This document shows, one piece after another, positions 35,508 through 48,938 of a DNA stretch of 64,000 bases. The notes below the pieces were generated by a model that was not told where the DNA came from, made no database searches, and saw only the letters and a program-made list of their open reading frames with translations. Position 1 is the stretch's first letter; each line of letters opens with the position of its first letter. Position numbers and translations under genes: made by a program. Source of the stretch: Paramecium pentaurelia (Eukaryota; Ciliophora; Oligohymenophorea; Peniculida; Parameciidae); contig CAJJDO010000053.1 in the NCBI GenBank assembly GCA_905183005.1, positions 440,165 to 504,164 on the forward strand, given 5' to 3'.

Positions 35508-38500
35508 ATGAATTTATGTCACAATTATTAAATATTTTTTATGCTTATTCTAATTTTCCTAAATTTTATAATAGGCATCTTGTGTGTGAATAGAAATGAA
35601 AGCAAAGTAATATTGACTGATTTGTAATATTATGTTTAAATGTTAGCTACAATAAAAATTCGCCAGTTTATGTGATAGCTCCTTATTATGAATCATTTAC
35701 TATTGACTTATTTAATTCTAAAGATGCCTTAGGAAACACAAGCTTTAGTAATGTAAATTCATCAAACTAAAATTTGACATATAAAGTCACTTCTTTTATA
35801 GAAACTACATCAGAATCTATAGAGTAAAATGTTGATGCATCTTAGGTCAGCATTTTGTCCAATTGATGAATGGGGGCCTTTATATCAACCTGCTCGTTTC
35901 TATTTAAGTTTAAGTGCTATAGATCTTCTTTTTTATAATCAAACTGATGATAAAATAGTATAGGTCTAAACCAGATTGCATAAAGATTTGTAAGATTTGG
36001 ATGAAAATTTTTAAAATATTTCTTGTTATTCTATATTTTAATTTAGAAAGGATAACTAATTTGGATTAGATTGTAATTTAGATAATAATGCTACAATACT
36101 AATTTTTGACTTAATATTTGATGAGCAAACATTAATTATAGTAAATTTTACCTACAATTCTTACTATTATTATTCATATGAAGATGAGGACAATTAGAAT
36201 TTTCTAAAGAAATGTTAATTCAGAAAAACAGTCAATGCAAATATTCTTGATATCACTAATGACTTAAAATATGAATTTGTCCAATATTGTCCTAGTCTAT
36301 TTAATTAAAAGGCAATCACAAACGAATTTTTAATAATTTATCGTGAAATAATAAATACTCAAAACAATAATATATTATTGTAAGCCTTTAAAGCAACCAC
36401 TACAGATTTAGAATCTTGTGATTTGGATTAGAATTTAATGATTGAATAGATATTTGTAAACTCAATGATAAATGGTTATAATAATTAAACTTGGAATGTT
36501 GGATTTTTGTTTTAGTCATCTCCAAAAATATGTAAATGTAATATTTAAGAAGTGTATGCATCTCATTATAATATATTATGTAAGAGCACATTAATTGAGC
36601 GTATTTTATTTGATATTTTATAGTTTATCAGCCTAATTAAATAAGATAAGTACAAACTCTTAATGATGAGGTAATTCTTGTTACTGGTACTAATATGGCT
36701 ATCCTTGTTATCTATTTAGAAAGATCCTATCAATCAGAGAATTACTTTACTATTAGTTATAAAGAGATTTTTGAACCTGGTTATCTATTAGTAGATGTTT
36801 CTATTACTACTCAATATTTGGCAGTAATTATGACTGATTCTCCATATGCTTAATAATTGTCTCCTTTCTATTCTAAACCAAACTTATATTGTTCTAAGTA
36901 AGCATCTGGAGAAACTAAAAATATTTTTAAGATTTTTTATTTAAATGGTGAATATAAAACTGTTTATTATGAATCAAACACATTTAATTAGTTTCAAAGT
37001 TTCTTTTAGAGTTTAAATTAAATAGATTTTGGAAATTTCATTCTATTATATAATTTTTTTAATTAGAAACTAAATGTTATTACATTATTTGAGAAGTACA
37101 ATTATCATATTTATATATTAGATAGATGAATGTATCTTATTAATTAGGATAATAGAACATAACTTAAACTTATAATTAACAAATCAATCCAATTATTGTA
37201 AATTATGTTAATTATTATTAAGATTTCTTTTAATATTTCAGGTGGATATTTAGTATTTGATTAAGTTAATAATACTTATAATTATAATTTTGTAACATTC
37301 TCTAGAAATATCATTTTATGTTTTATTAAATTAGAAGATAGCAATTTTTAATTGATTGCTTAGATACATAAACTAGATGAGAAAGAATAATAATAATTAT
37401 TATAATGTCCAATAAGCAAAGATATATATGTATTCTAAGAAATTATAAATTCTATAGACTTATTTGAAGGAGTATAACTATATATATATTTATTTTTTAT
37501 AGATCATGGGTCCATTATTAAATTTTAATTATGTTCCTAATTATAATGTTAGCAAATATTATCCATATTATTAAAATCATAAGGCAATTATAAAATAAAA
37601 TCAATTATTTCAGAAACACAATTATACAAGATTAGTTTTTAATGTATTAAGTGCTGTAAATAAAAATATATTTATAACTTCTAATATTTTTGGAATAGTT
37701 GAGATATTATTGACATACTCTAATAATTCATATAATTTAACAAAAACTTAAGCTATCATCATTAATAAAACATGTATCATAAATGCAAAACAATATGTAT
37801 TCATTGTAAATTTCTATTCTTTTAGCAAAGTTTTGAAAAGTAATTCCCAATTGATATAGAAATATAATAATGTATTGAAGAGTAATATAGAAATTTAACT
37901 AAATACTTGGATTAAGTTGATTACTTTAAATAGTTTTAATATTTTGATATAGCAGTACAATATTAAGATTCTATGTAATAATATCATTATTATTTAATTA
38001 GTATTGTATTTTGTTAAAATAAAAATACATTTGATGGACATCAAAGATGTTAAAGTCTCAAAGAGATGATTAAATCAAATGATACTATCCTGTAAATTTA
38101 CATTCTTCAAGGACCTATAAAAAATGAGAGAGTCTCTTACTTTTTAACTATATTATATAATTCTAGTTAAACTAAGTTATACTTCTATGTTTTAGATCTT
38201 TTTGTAAATCATAATTATAAAATTTTAGTTGCCAAGTGATATTATTCCAGATATAGAATACCATGAAATATATTGTTCCGATGTATTAAATACTCATAGT
38301 CAAATAATCTCTTTTAGATACACATATGTTAATTAATAAACCTTATTTATATTGTTTTCTGATGCAAGGATTGTTGTTTATACTCCTGGACCTACAAATT
38401 CAACAAAAGAAGTTAAATTTTATAATTTTACATCTTCACTAACTAATTATGTACTTAACATTATGGAATGTTAAAATAATAATTTCTTAGGATTTGAAAT

Positions 38501-41275
38501 TACTAAATATTTCTAATCAAAATTAGCAAAATAATATTTGATTGTTTGGTGTTAAGAAAATTAAAATGGCAACTTTACACCTATTATTCTACAATACATA
38601 ATTACTAATATTAATTAAATTAATTTTTGGAGAAAACTTCCTCATTATGATACTATATTAAGTAATAAATCAAAAATCTTGATATCTGGTTTAATATTAT
38701 ATGTTCCTGTTATTACAAAGAGTGTCTATAATGATTATTTTTAAAAGTATTACATATACAATTTGGAAGACTATACTGCTAGATCACTTGTTGAGAAAAT
38801 TGAAATTGAGAAGAGGAAGAATGAATAAATTGTAAATAATATATAACTTTTATTCTAGATAACATATCCTATAAGCAACTTAATGAATTCATTATTAGCT
38901 GGATCCTCTATAAGTTTGACTTTAATTATCACAGAGAAGAAATTTGAAATATATTATTTGAATTAGAAGGCAGAATTTATCTTTCATCTCTAATAATAAT
39001 TCATTCCAGATTATAATGATGCCCCATTTTTGTTGGTTATTGGTGTATTTTAATCATAAAAGACAAATGTTTTATATCGGTAATTACTAAAAAATAATAT
39101 TAGAAATTACACTTTGGTGTACAATTTTTCAAGTACTTAGATATCTTTTGCCTATAATTATTCATCTACATACAAGGTGGAAATTAATTATGATTAATTA
39201 AAACCAACTGGAGGTTTTTATTAATACCTTTTTTTAGTTAATGTAAATACAATTATAAATTTGATAGTAATCTTTCTTCAATGGTCCAATTGCTTCTTAT
39301 AATTATTAATCTAACCAAATAAATTTATCAATTATTCCATCTCCATATTTATAGATGAATAAATACTTAGGTAGTTATATGGAAGAAGTGTCTTATTTTG
39401 GAGAAGTTAATTAAATTATAGATGTAGGAGATGAAATATATAGAGGTTTATACAACTAAAATGTTGTAAATAGTAAGTTATATTTTAATATCTCTAGTTT
39501 CTTAATATAATGATTTAATAATTGTATTGACTGATTATTATGTGTTATTTTATTAAAAGAATTCTATTCCAGATGTAAATAGATCATGTATATATTCTGA
39601 TTACACGTAAAATTAACAATAAAACAACTCAGGATTATGTTCAATAAGATTGATTCGTTTTCATTCATTTAAATAAAATAGTTCATTCTTATATTGTCAA
39701 ATGTAATTAAATGGAGTAAATGTATTAATCATAGTATGTTAACAGAAATATTTTCATAAATTATATGATAAAATTTCATTTGAGGATAAAGAAAATATCT
39801 AATAATTTATATACATAGAATATTCCTATATCAGAATAAATAATTAAATTTCTATTCGATAATATATTGTTAATGATAGATAATTTTGCTATTGCTTTTT
39901 CAATGATTTATAACCTTTTTTTTATAACAATTAAATTTATTAAATGATTAAAACTGGATATTAAAAATTGAATTCATATTTTGGAATATATCAAATAGTA
40001 ATTTCAGATAATAAAACTATACAATTTATTCAGTATAGTTCATATCCTAACTTTAATGATTCATAACCATTATAATATTCATAAGACTATGCTTTATCTA
40101 TAATTGAATATTAATAGATTCAATATTTGTACTTAATACTTTTATAACCAAATAATATTTTTGTATTGGTTATTAATATGACAGAGGGTTTTCCTGTAAA
40201 TGGGCCAGGAAAAAATTTGATTTTTTAAAAGAATGAAGAATATGTGAGATTTGAAAAGACAATTTTTATATAAAGTATTAATCATTTTCAACCACACATT
40301 GTAAATAATTCTTAAATGTATCAAACTATAGCAGTTGGTAATAACAATTAAATCTATGAAATTACTTTTAATGTTCTAACATTCTAAGCTAGATTGTAAT
40401 ATACTTTTTATTAATATTTGTTATGTCATCATAACTTTTTGTCACGTCCATAAATTGAACTTTAGTATTCAAATGATACAATATTCTATTTGGTTACATA
40501 ATGTTTATCCAATTAATTTGAATATCAATCTATTTAAGTAGAAATGACATATTTACTAAATGAATTAAACACTAATATAGTTTATACATAACTTTTCATT
40601 AGTATAATTTAATAAATTATTATTAATTTAGGAAATTACAGTAAAAACTATTCAAGGCCAGTTGAAATATTAGAACCATATTTGGTAAATCCATAAGAAA
40701 TGCATTTATAGAAAATTCAATTATATTTATCAATAGATACTTAAACTAATACATCTAAATCACATGTTTTGATAACAAACAATACATATTTTATGATTGA
40801 TCTTATACTTTATACTGAAAATGGATATTATTTATATTATCCAATTTAATCAGCAAATGAAGATAGAGTAATTAAATAATATTAAATTTATTAGGATCAT
40901 TCAATATACTTGAATATTACTGCATACAACTCTTATTCAAGTTGTTTAGCAGAATTTTAATTAGCATGGGTTTAATAAGATAGTTAAGTGAATAGTTTAG
41001 CCTGGTTTTATGCAATCTTATCTTTATTGTTGTTATTTATTTTGATTGTGATTATAGTTGTTGTTTATGGCTATTGTTAAAAATAGAGTCAGATTGGTAA
41101 ATAAGATAAAGATCTTCCTTTGGAAAGAATAGGAGATGATGAAAGTGAATATGGTGTTGAATTATAGGGAGCTGCATATAATTAATTGATGTTAGGAGAT
41201 GTGTTTAAAGATTTATTAAGAAGTAATAGAGGTAAAAAATAGACAGTCTCATATTTGGATGAATTATAAGATTGA
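35508..41275 (+). CDS. Giant type I membrane protein of unknown function
   Basis: About 1850-1900 aa, one of the largest genes here. It starts at ATG 35508 with a signal peptide (FFMLILIFLNFIIGILC). The first introns are clear: 35624-35646 (23 nt) and 35824-35845 (22 nt); many more short introns are needed downstream and I did not resolve all of them, so inner exon borders are open. The ectodomain is Asn/Tyr/Phe-rich with repeated beta-type segments (for example VILVTGTNMAILVIYLE then FTISYKEIFEPGYLLVDVSI). Near the end one helix (AWFYAILSLLLLFILIVIIV, about 41000-41070) is followed by a basic then acidic cytosolic tail of about 65 residues ending VSYLDELQD. No known domain recognised. The topology suggests a surface or contractile-vacuole/vesicle receptor; function not assigned. 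Confidence 0.7.
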
Positions 41276-41300
41276 ATAATATATTAATATTAATTTATAT

Positions 41301-44300
41301 ATGGGTTGTGGATTGAAGAAGGAAAAGAAGGAGAGTAATAATGAAATTGCTTCTTTGAAACCCTTAATCAAATTCAAGATCACATTTTCTAATATCAAGA
41401 TCAAAAATATACCTCTTTAAAAAGCTAAAGTTCATTTTTAAATTGCAAATTAAGAATGTTTCTCAACATAAATTTCTTAGAATAATCCTAACCCACATTG
41501 GAGATAAACATTTAGATCATTTCATGAAAGTGATTTGGAAACTTTAAAATAAGAATTCTTCAAAATTGTATGCTACTCTAATTTATAAAGAGTGTCTTTT
41601 GTGCTGAAAAAAATAAATGTTTTGCTTATGTTGTATAAAATATGTGGGAAGTTGCAAATGGTCCTATTCATTATGATTTGTTTCTAGAATCCACTAAGGC
41701 TAATTCATCTAGAATTACATTTGATTTGAGAATGGTATAAATGACAACGTTAAAAATTCAAAGCAAATAAGTAATGTGTGAACTTAAAGATTAATTGATG
41801 GAATAAGCATATAATTTTCAATTAAAAGTTAGAGTATCATATTCATAACTATAATTAAGTCTCATTAAGTAGATTACTATAGTGATTTCTCTCCTAATTA
41901 CTTAAATCATTATTTATACCGTTAATCTTCAATTAAATAATATGGATACATAGATTCCAAAGAAAAACTAAGAAGTGAATCTGATGAATTTCAATTAGTT
42001 AGAGATATCTTTGATTCATCTATGGATGAAAACATTTAGGTGGATCTTAAGAGTTGTTATTTAAAAAAGAATGGACTTAAAAATGATTAAGATATAATCA
42101 TTAAAAAATCTAAATCTAACAATTAACTCAATACAATGATACATCTTTCAACTAATCAATCCTAAACTAATAAATCATTGAATTCTAGAAGACCCTACTC
42201 AACAATGGATTTAATAACAAAAAAGGATATTTTATGGGAATTCAAAGTATAAGAAAATAATCCAATTATATCATTTGATATTTATGTTGATGAATTTTCT
42301 AGTTCTTCTTTTGAATTTATTCTTTGGGGAAGTTCTAAACCTAATGAAAAATCAGATAATGTAAGTGTAAGAAAAATTGGAAATTCCATTATATCTCTTA
42401 ATAAATTTTTCAGTTAAAATGTAAATGTTTTGGCTGAATTAGACAGGATTTCACTTCAAGAAGTTAGATTTACAGATAAATTATGGATTCATGGTTAATG
42501 TGTTGGAAGAGTAAAAGCAGAATTCATTATAACAAAGGATACTTTTATTAGATAAATGTTAGGAGGATTTCGAACAGAAGAAGGTATTTAAAGATCTTCT
42601 TTACTTTATATAAAAAAGGATAAATATTCTGGACCATAGAGACCAAATATTAATTAAATTATATAAATTAATAACGAAATAGATGAATTAGCTGGAAGAT
42701 TGAATCAAAAAAGTCTTTAACATAGAGAGAGAGTTAAAATTAATAAAGCAATTAATTAAATTATTGAAAAGTTAAGTACATTAATTAAAAACTAAGAATT
42801 ATATGAAAATCTTGAGGAAATGATTGCTGCTTAATTGGTTTTTGTGGATTTAACAAAAAATTTATTAGAAAGTGCTGATTTGATTGATGAAGATTTGAGA
42901 GATCAATATTATGATGTTTTAATTACTTTATTAAATAGAGATGAATTCTTTATTAGTTATTTAGGTTTTGATAAAGATCTAAAAGAAGCATATCTATTAA
43001 GAAATGATCAAAATTATGTATCTAAAAATAAAAAGCTTATATAACAATTAAATTAGAAAATTAGAATAGGATTACATTATTAGAATTTCTTACATTAGAC
43101 TTTTGAGAAAGTTGTATAGAAATTAAATTAATAAGGATAGAATGATAAAGAAGAATTATTTGTAAATACATTTTTAGTTATTGCTTTTTTTAGAATACCA
43201 TAATTCTAAAATTTAGTTATTGACATATTAAAAGAAGATTAACGTTTACTAAATGAGGAATTTGAAAAAGATTTTGGAATAAATTGCATTGATAATACAT
43301 TCTCTGCTGAATGGGATAAGAATTTTTATGATTATTTACAAAGTGATCCTAGACATTAAGAACATAAAAAGTAATTATAAGGTATACTTAATACTATTGA
43401 TTGGAAGAATATAATACTTACAAGTAGAGTATTTTTGAAATGGTTCTAATTAATGTTGAATCATTATAAGAAAGCAAAACATCCATATGATATGAGTTTA
43501 ACATGGTCAGGTTTTCCTGGTTATTTAATTTTAATAAAATATTTATTATTAGAGATTAAATATTCAAATGAATATCCATATCCAGAAACTATTAAACATG
43601 CTTCATTATGTATTTTAGAAAATGAAAATATGCTTAATTATTTAGTAATTGTTATATTTCATAAAACTAAACTTTATGATGGAATTGCAGTATTTTATAC
43701 ACTTGATATGATTAATGATTGGTTTCACATAATAAAAAAATAAAATAAGAAGATTCCAACAGATTTTAATTATTAATTTCTTATGAAAGGATTATTCATG
43801 ATTTTTGATGGTTAACATGCTTCATCAATTAGTAAAGCACTCTAATTGATATTTAATATATTTCCATAAATGCCTATAGAAATCTAAAAAGAAATTAGTG
43901 ATCATATATTTGATAATTGTTTTTTCAAGTTTTTTATGTTTTGGAGTAAATTAGTTAGATTCGTTTTTCAACACTTTTTAATATATAGAATATAACATAG
44001 ACTTCGAAATTATAGATAGGAAAGTATAAGAGATATATATAAGGAATTTGAATGCATAAAATTATAAAAATAAAAGTATACTGTTGAAGAAAAGGCTAAA
44101 TTGTTGAATCATCTCATTTACATTAGATATTCATAAATGATTGAATTAGTATTGAAAATTAAAAGAAAGATTGCATAACATAATTTGTAATAGGAAAGCC
44201 AATTTTAATTGTAATTAGAGGCAAAATCTCTAAAATTAAAGTTGATGAAGAAGAAATAGTAATAAAAGAAATAATATTTAAAAAGAATGGAATCTCCAAG

Positions 44301-44928
44301 ACATGATTAAATTGATATTTCATTTGAAAAATAATAGAGATCTAATATTAGTTTAACATTTAGTTTAAATGATCCTTTTTATAGTTCTGATATAAGAGAA
44401 GATGAAAAGTCAATTGATTAATCTCATGAAAATGCTAAAGAAAATAATATGTCAAATTATGATTAAAATGAAATATACTTATTTGATAGAAGTATTAGTT
44501 CAATAATAAATTTAAATGATTTATTGGCTGATATTGATTAAGATAAAAAGATTAATGAAAAAAGAAAATCAAGACATTCTAATAGAAATAATTCAGTAGA
44601 ATTAAATTCAGAAAAGAGTTAAAAAAGTAGAAGAGATGATAATGAAAATCCAAAAAAATTAAAAATTTATCATCGTATAAGCAAATAAGAAAATATTAAA
44701 AAATCATTTACAAAAGAACTTTTATCATATTTATTTCCAGCCATACAAGAATGGCAAGAATCATAAGCAAATTATAAAAGATGGTTTTTAAAGAGTTAAG
44801 CATTGATAAAAAAATAATTTAAATAAGATTAATAGGAATAATAATTGATGGATATAGACCCACCTGAAATAAACTTATATGTACCTAAAGATGAAACAGA
44901 AAATGAAAATGTCTATACAGATCATTGA
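41301..44928 (+). CDS. C2-like peripheral membrane protein with acylation-type start
   Basis: 1192 aa with introns 41578-41600 (23 nt) and 41834-41859 (26 nt), both ending AAG. It starts MGCGLKKEKKE: Gly2 and Cys3 with downstream Lys form a classical N-myristoylation plus palmitoylation signal. A C2-like beta domain follows (LIKFKITFSNIKIKNIPL, NPHWRQTFRSF), then a second beta-rich region (ISFDIYVDEFSSSSFEFILWG, KLWIHGQCVGRVKAEFII) and a long helical part (VFVDLTKNLLESADLIDEDLRD, VFLKWFQLMLNHYKKAKHP). The last 250 residues are charged and low-complexity. It begins 25 bp after the preceding stop. It is probably membrane-tethered and may bind lipid or calcium. I do not recognise the full architecture. 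Confidence 0.78.
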
Positions 44929-45258
44929 CTAAATTAATTATGTTAAATCTAATTTTTGATATTACATATTTCAATTAATAAAACACTAAATATATCATGA
45001 ATACTAATATACATCTTTTCATATTTAATAATATTCATAATGAATTGAATAAACCTTATATATTTATAGAATTGCATAAACAAATGTATATGAAAATGAT
45101 TGTAACATAATTATTATGAAGATTATATATATAAATATAATCAATTTTTCTTTAATAACAAACTTTATATCATTCCCTTTTCTTACATATACTTATAGAT
45201 TAATTATTTTAAAACACTTTTATCTACTATAGTAAATAATAATAATTCATTCCTTTTA
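44929..45258. other. Convergent intergenic spacer
   Basis: 330 bp between two stop codons facing each other. AT-rich; contains ATATATATAAATAT near 45125. Nothing else recognised. Confidence 0.5.
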
Positions 45259-46874
45259 TCAAATGCTTAAGTTGCCATCAAAGTTTAAAATTTAGATGAT
45301 TTTACTTTAATTTTTAATACTCTCCATTTTCTTATATATAAATTCTTAATTTCTTTATAATAGTTATTTACAATTACACTTTATACCTTACTAACAATTT
45401 TATAAATGAAAATACATATCTAGATATGGTGATTTCGCTATTTCTTCTTCAATATGATAGTTAATTATAGTCTTTTACATTTAAACTTTAATCTATTTTA
45501 CTTCTAAAGTTAAGAAATAATCATGATAAATTACTTTCCTAATCTTCTTTTTTTATATCCATATAAATTTAATTCCAATATTTATTCCATAACATGATAA
45601 TTCTATTGACATATGCTTAAACCTTCTTTCTGTATATTCTATAAACTTCTATGATCTTCCTCATTCTTCTTTTAAATTAATAGGTTTTTTAAAATATCTC
45701 ACCAATTTATCCATAACTCATCATAAAAGTATGTATTATTCTTTTTGCTTTCTTTTTAGCCCCATTTTCTTTAACCTTAGATAACATTCTTAATATCAAA
45801 AGTCCTTGAAACAATGTTCTTTGAAATATATCTTTCCCAGATTTTTATAACATCCTTTATAAAACTTATCTAACTCTATATTGCCTTCTTTTCTTTATGG
45901 ATTATTTAAATTAAAAAATTATATTATCCTAAAAATAATAAGATCTTTATTTACATAATATCTCTTTTTAATAATGGATACCATATGAATGAAATATAGA
46001 TTCTGTAACCATAATTTTTATTGAAATTTTATAAAGTTATCAATATTATTTCTATAAAGAATAATTTCTTTTAAAATCTTTTTCTTTTCTTAAAACTCAA
46101 ATCTTTCTTTTAAAGTTTCCTTCTTTTCCTCAAATATTTATCTTTTTTTGTGTAAAGTCTCTGATATCTTTCTAGCAGATTAAACTCTTCTTAAATTTTA
46201 TTAAAGTTTAATTTTTTCAGGTTAATATTATTCAATATTCTTATTAAGTGATATCATATCTTTAGATGGTTTTCTTGTAAAAAAAAATTAAGATGATCTT
46301 GTGAATTGATAACCTGTAGAAGGTCTTAATTTGGATTCAGTTTCCATTTTTTATTATTATTATGGTTTAATACCAAATGAAGCCTTTGCATATATTGTAG
46401 TAGCTTATTAAGAAAATATTGCCAAATATAAACAACGTTATGAGAAAAGTACTTATTCACCCTATTCTGTATATCTAAGAATTTGTTTTCTCTCAAAAGA
46501 TTCTTCATTATTAAATCTGTTTGGAGTTATGGTATGACTTGAGATGTAAAATTTCATTTTGGCTTAATCTGTGAATTAAAAATCTACTATTTATCAAGAT
46601 TTGTACAAATCACAAGAGGCTTTTTGTGACCAAATAATGGTACTTCAATATAATGGAATTGACAAAGATCTAGTTAAATGACATTAGTTAAACGCACATC
46701 TAAAATGGCTCTTTCTTTATGAATATATTGAATATCAGTTTATTTACGCTATGTGTTCATTAATGTAGGTGTAGACAAAGCTAGATTATCACAAAATATT
46801 TGTTTAATTTTGCGTTCTTCAAGTTTTTGTATCATTTAGAAATTTTCATCATACTTCTCATAATTTTAATTCAT
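45259..46874 (-). CDS. Basic, helix-rich protein of unknown function
   Basis: 511 aa after introns 46584-46606 (23 nt), 45929-45954 (26 nt) and 45504-45534 (31 nt), all TAG; lengths sum to a consistent frame. The N-terminal third appears beta-structured (VRLTNVIQLDLCQFHYIEV, KMKFYISSHTITPNRFNNEE, LYLAIFSQQATTIYAKASFG), the middle is a Lys/Glu coil (KISETLHKKRQIFEEKKETL), and the C-terminal half is strongly basic with Ile/Arg-rich amphipathic helices (IKKRRQYRVRQVLQRMLQK, RRMRKIIEVYRIYRKKVQAY) reminiscent of IQ or calmodulin-binding segments without a perfect IQ consensus. It may be a cortical or ciliary calmodulin target; that is inference. No family recognised. Confidence 0.72.
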
Positions 46875-47084
46875 TAATATTAATAAATAATAATAATTAA
46901 ATTAAATAAGTATAGTCGTTTCATTTATTAATTTGTATTTATTTTTTTATTGATTATTGTGCTTATAGTTGATCTATTAATTATTTATTGAATTCTGAAG
47001 ACTTTATAAATAGATTCAGTTTTAGTTTTCTTGAATACTTTATATTATATTAAGAATAATTAATATTATTATTCAAAATAAGTA

Positions 47085-47755
47085 ATTATAATCTTATTAA
47101 ATTGATTATAAGTTTTTGATATATATTAATAATCTGCCATTTCATCATATTTCAAATTTCTTGAATATTTAATATACTGATAAAATTGTTTTGGGGTTCT
47201 AGTTTCACATGAAGGAACCAATTCTCTATACCTAATTATCTTTTGATTGATGTATATCTTAAATACTTTGTTATCCTTATGAGGGATATAAGTATCTTTT
47301 ATCAACTACTTTTTAGCAAGTCCATACTAATATACTCTATTCTTATAAGCTATATTTAATAAGAAATTATCATGTTTGATATCTCTATGAAGAAAATGTT
47401 TTTGATGTTAAGTATTCTCTATGCATTCAAGCATTTAGAATGCTATTAAAGATAGAATAAATGATTATGATCTGTAAATATGTCTTTAAGATTCTTTATA
47501 AGTAATTCTATCACAAGAAAGTTAAAATTATCTTATCAAAAATAAAAATAATATTTTGGTATATCAATTATTGCTAGATTGTTTATAGACCAGTGTAATT
47601 TAGACTCAAAAATTAACTAAGTATATTTTGTGTCTGGAAATTCAATCTTAATTTGCATAATCATATTCATAGGTATTATTGGTTTTACTTATTTTACAGT
47701 TTTTAATCCTATATAATTTTATTTTTTATTTAATTTACTTTTAAGTATCCTTCAA
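47085..47755 (-). pseudogene. Degenerate casein-kinase-1-type protein kinase
   Basis: Recognisable CK1 landmarks occur in order but broken. N-lobe remnant NYIGLKTVKQVKP and MQIKIEFPDTKYTQLIFESK, hinge NFNFLVIELLIKNLKDIF, catalytic loop HFLHRDIKHDNFLL (near 47360), AKKQLIKDTYIPHKDNK, and C-lobe PKQFYQYIKYSRNLKYDEMADYQYIS, which matches the CK1 pattern of an EF..Y..Y.R.L.FDE.PDY.YL type. The glycine loop is unrecognisable, DFG reads YQYG, and the block containing the substrate-binding TGTARYAS and the DDLESLGY helix is missing between IPHKDNK and the C-lobe. A frame change separates the hinge from the HRD exon. No start codon was found. Probably a decaying copy from the large ciliate CK1 family; a transcribed pseudokinase is less likely. 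Confidence 0.6.
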
Positions 47756-48938
47756 TTAATAAATTATATAAAATGCACATCATTCATTATCAAATTAAAA
47801 TCTAATTGAATATACTTTTAACTTTATGTTTTCTTATAGACTAATAATATAAATATATATAAGCCAAATTAAAGTATCTCAGATTGATAATAGAATTGAT
47901 TGAATATAACTGTAATCAATTTACAAAACAATAGTTTCAATCAGAATTTTCTATTCGATGCTATTAAAACCTTTATATAAAAAAGGATTTGAAATTAATA
48001 TCGTAAACGATGATAAAATTATATATTAGATAAAATATTTGATTTAAAGAATAAAAAAAGATTTTAATAAAAACTTAATTGATGTAATTCATAAGATAAA
48101 TATTCTAATAAATAAATGATTTTTTTGGATTTAAATTATTTCAATAGAAATATGAATATGTCTATTTATAATGATATTTATAATTTTAATGTAAATATAT
48201 GAATAAAATATATTTATTAATTGTAGAAATGTTAATATAAATTAATTTTATAATAAATACAAGATATAAAATGAAAAGATTATCCACTATAATTTAAACT
48301 AATTATTTAACAAATTAAAAAATTACTATTTCAAGTTATGTTTAATCGTTTTTTATCATAATAATAAATACAGTAAATTACATCATTACATTTAAGTATA
48401 AATATAATATGCATATATTTTGACTACTGTGTATTATGAATATTTAGAATAATAATATATTCATATAAGAAAATATTAATAGATTATGTATGCATAATTT
48501 CCACTACTACTATTTTAAATTAATATGGAATATATTATAACTCATTATTTTAATGGGATTGGAACAAGAAAAGCATAGTAATGATGAAAGTTGTAATAAA
48601 GATTGAAAGTGGATATAAAAATTTTAAAATCTCATGATAATTATTTTGTAATTAAGACTCAAATATAATAGAAATATTATGATAAATAATTTAATTTTGT
48701 ATATGATTAGTAAATTTTTAGCAACACTATATATATATATATATATATATGAACAGGGAATTAAGAGTTAAGTTGAATATGAGGATGATTGTTAGATTTT
48801 TATATTTATTTATTAATTTGATATTGTATTTGATTAGATGCATTATTTCTTTAAGAAATTTAATGAAGAATAATTAAATTGTATATATATAGATTTTAAT
48901 TTGCTGGAGATAATAATAAAAAAATATTATTAATAAAA
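47756..48938. other. AT-rich intergenic DNA with a TA dinucleotide run
   Basis: Nearly 1.2 kb with no credible coding frame. It contains a (TA)n run at about 48729-48750 and many short A/T tracts. It lies upstream of the large CHORD gene and may hold its regulatory DNA. No RNA gene recognised. Confidence 0.5.

Noticed and set aside
36400..36591. Minus-strand ORF of 63 codons
   Set aside because: Antisense to the giant membrane protein gene; low-complexity and without start context.
48729..48750. (TA)n run as a telomere, IES scar or origin
   Set aside because: Short TA runs are common throughout this AT-rich DNA; no telomeric C4A2/C3A3 repeat or paired TA-bounded consensus supports more.
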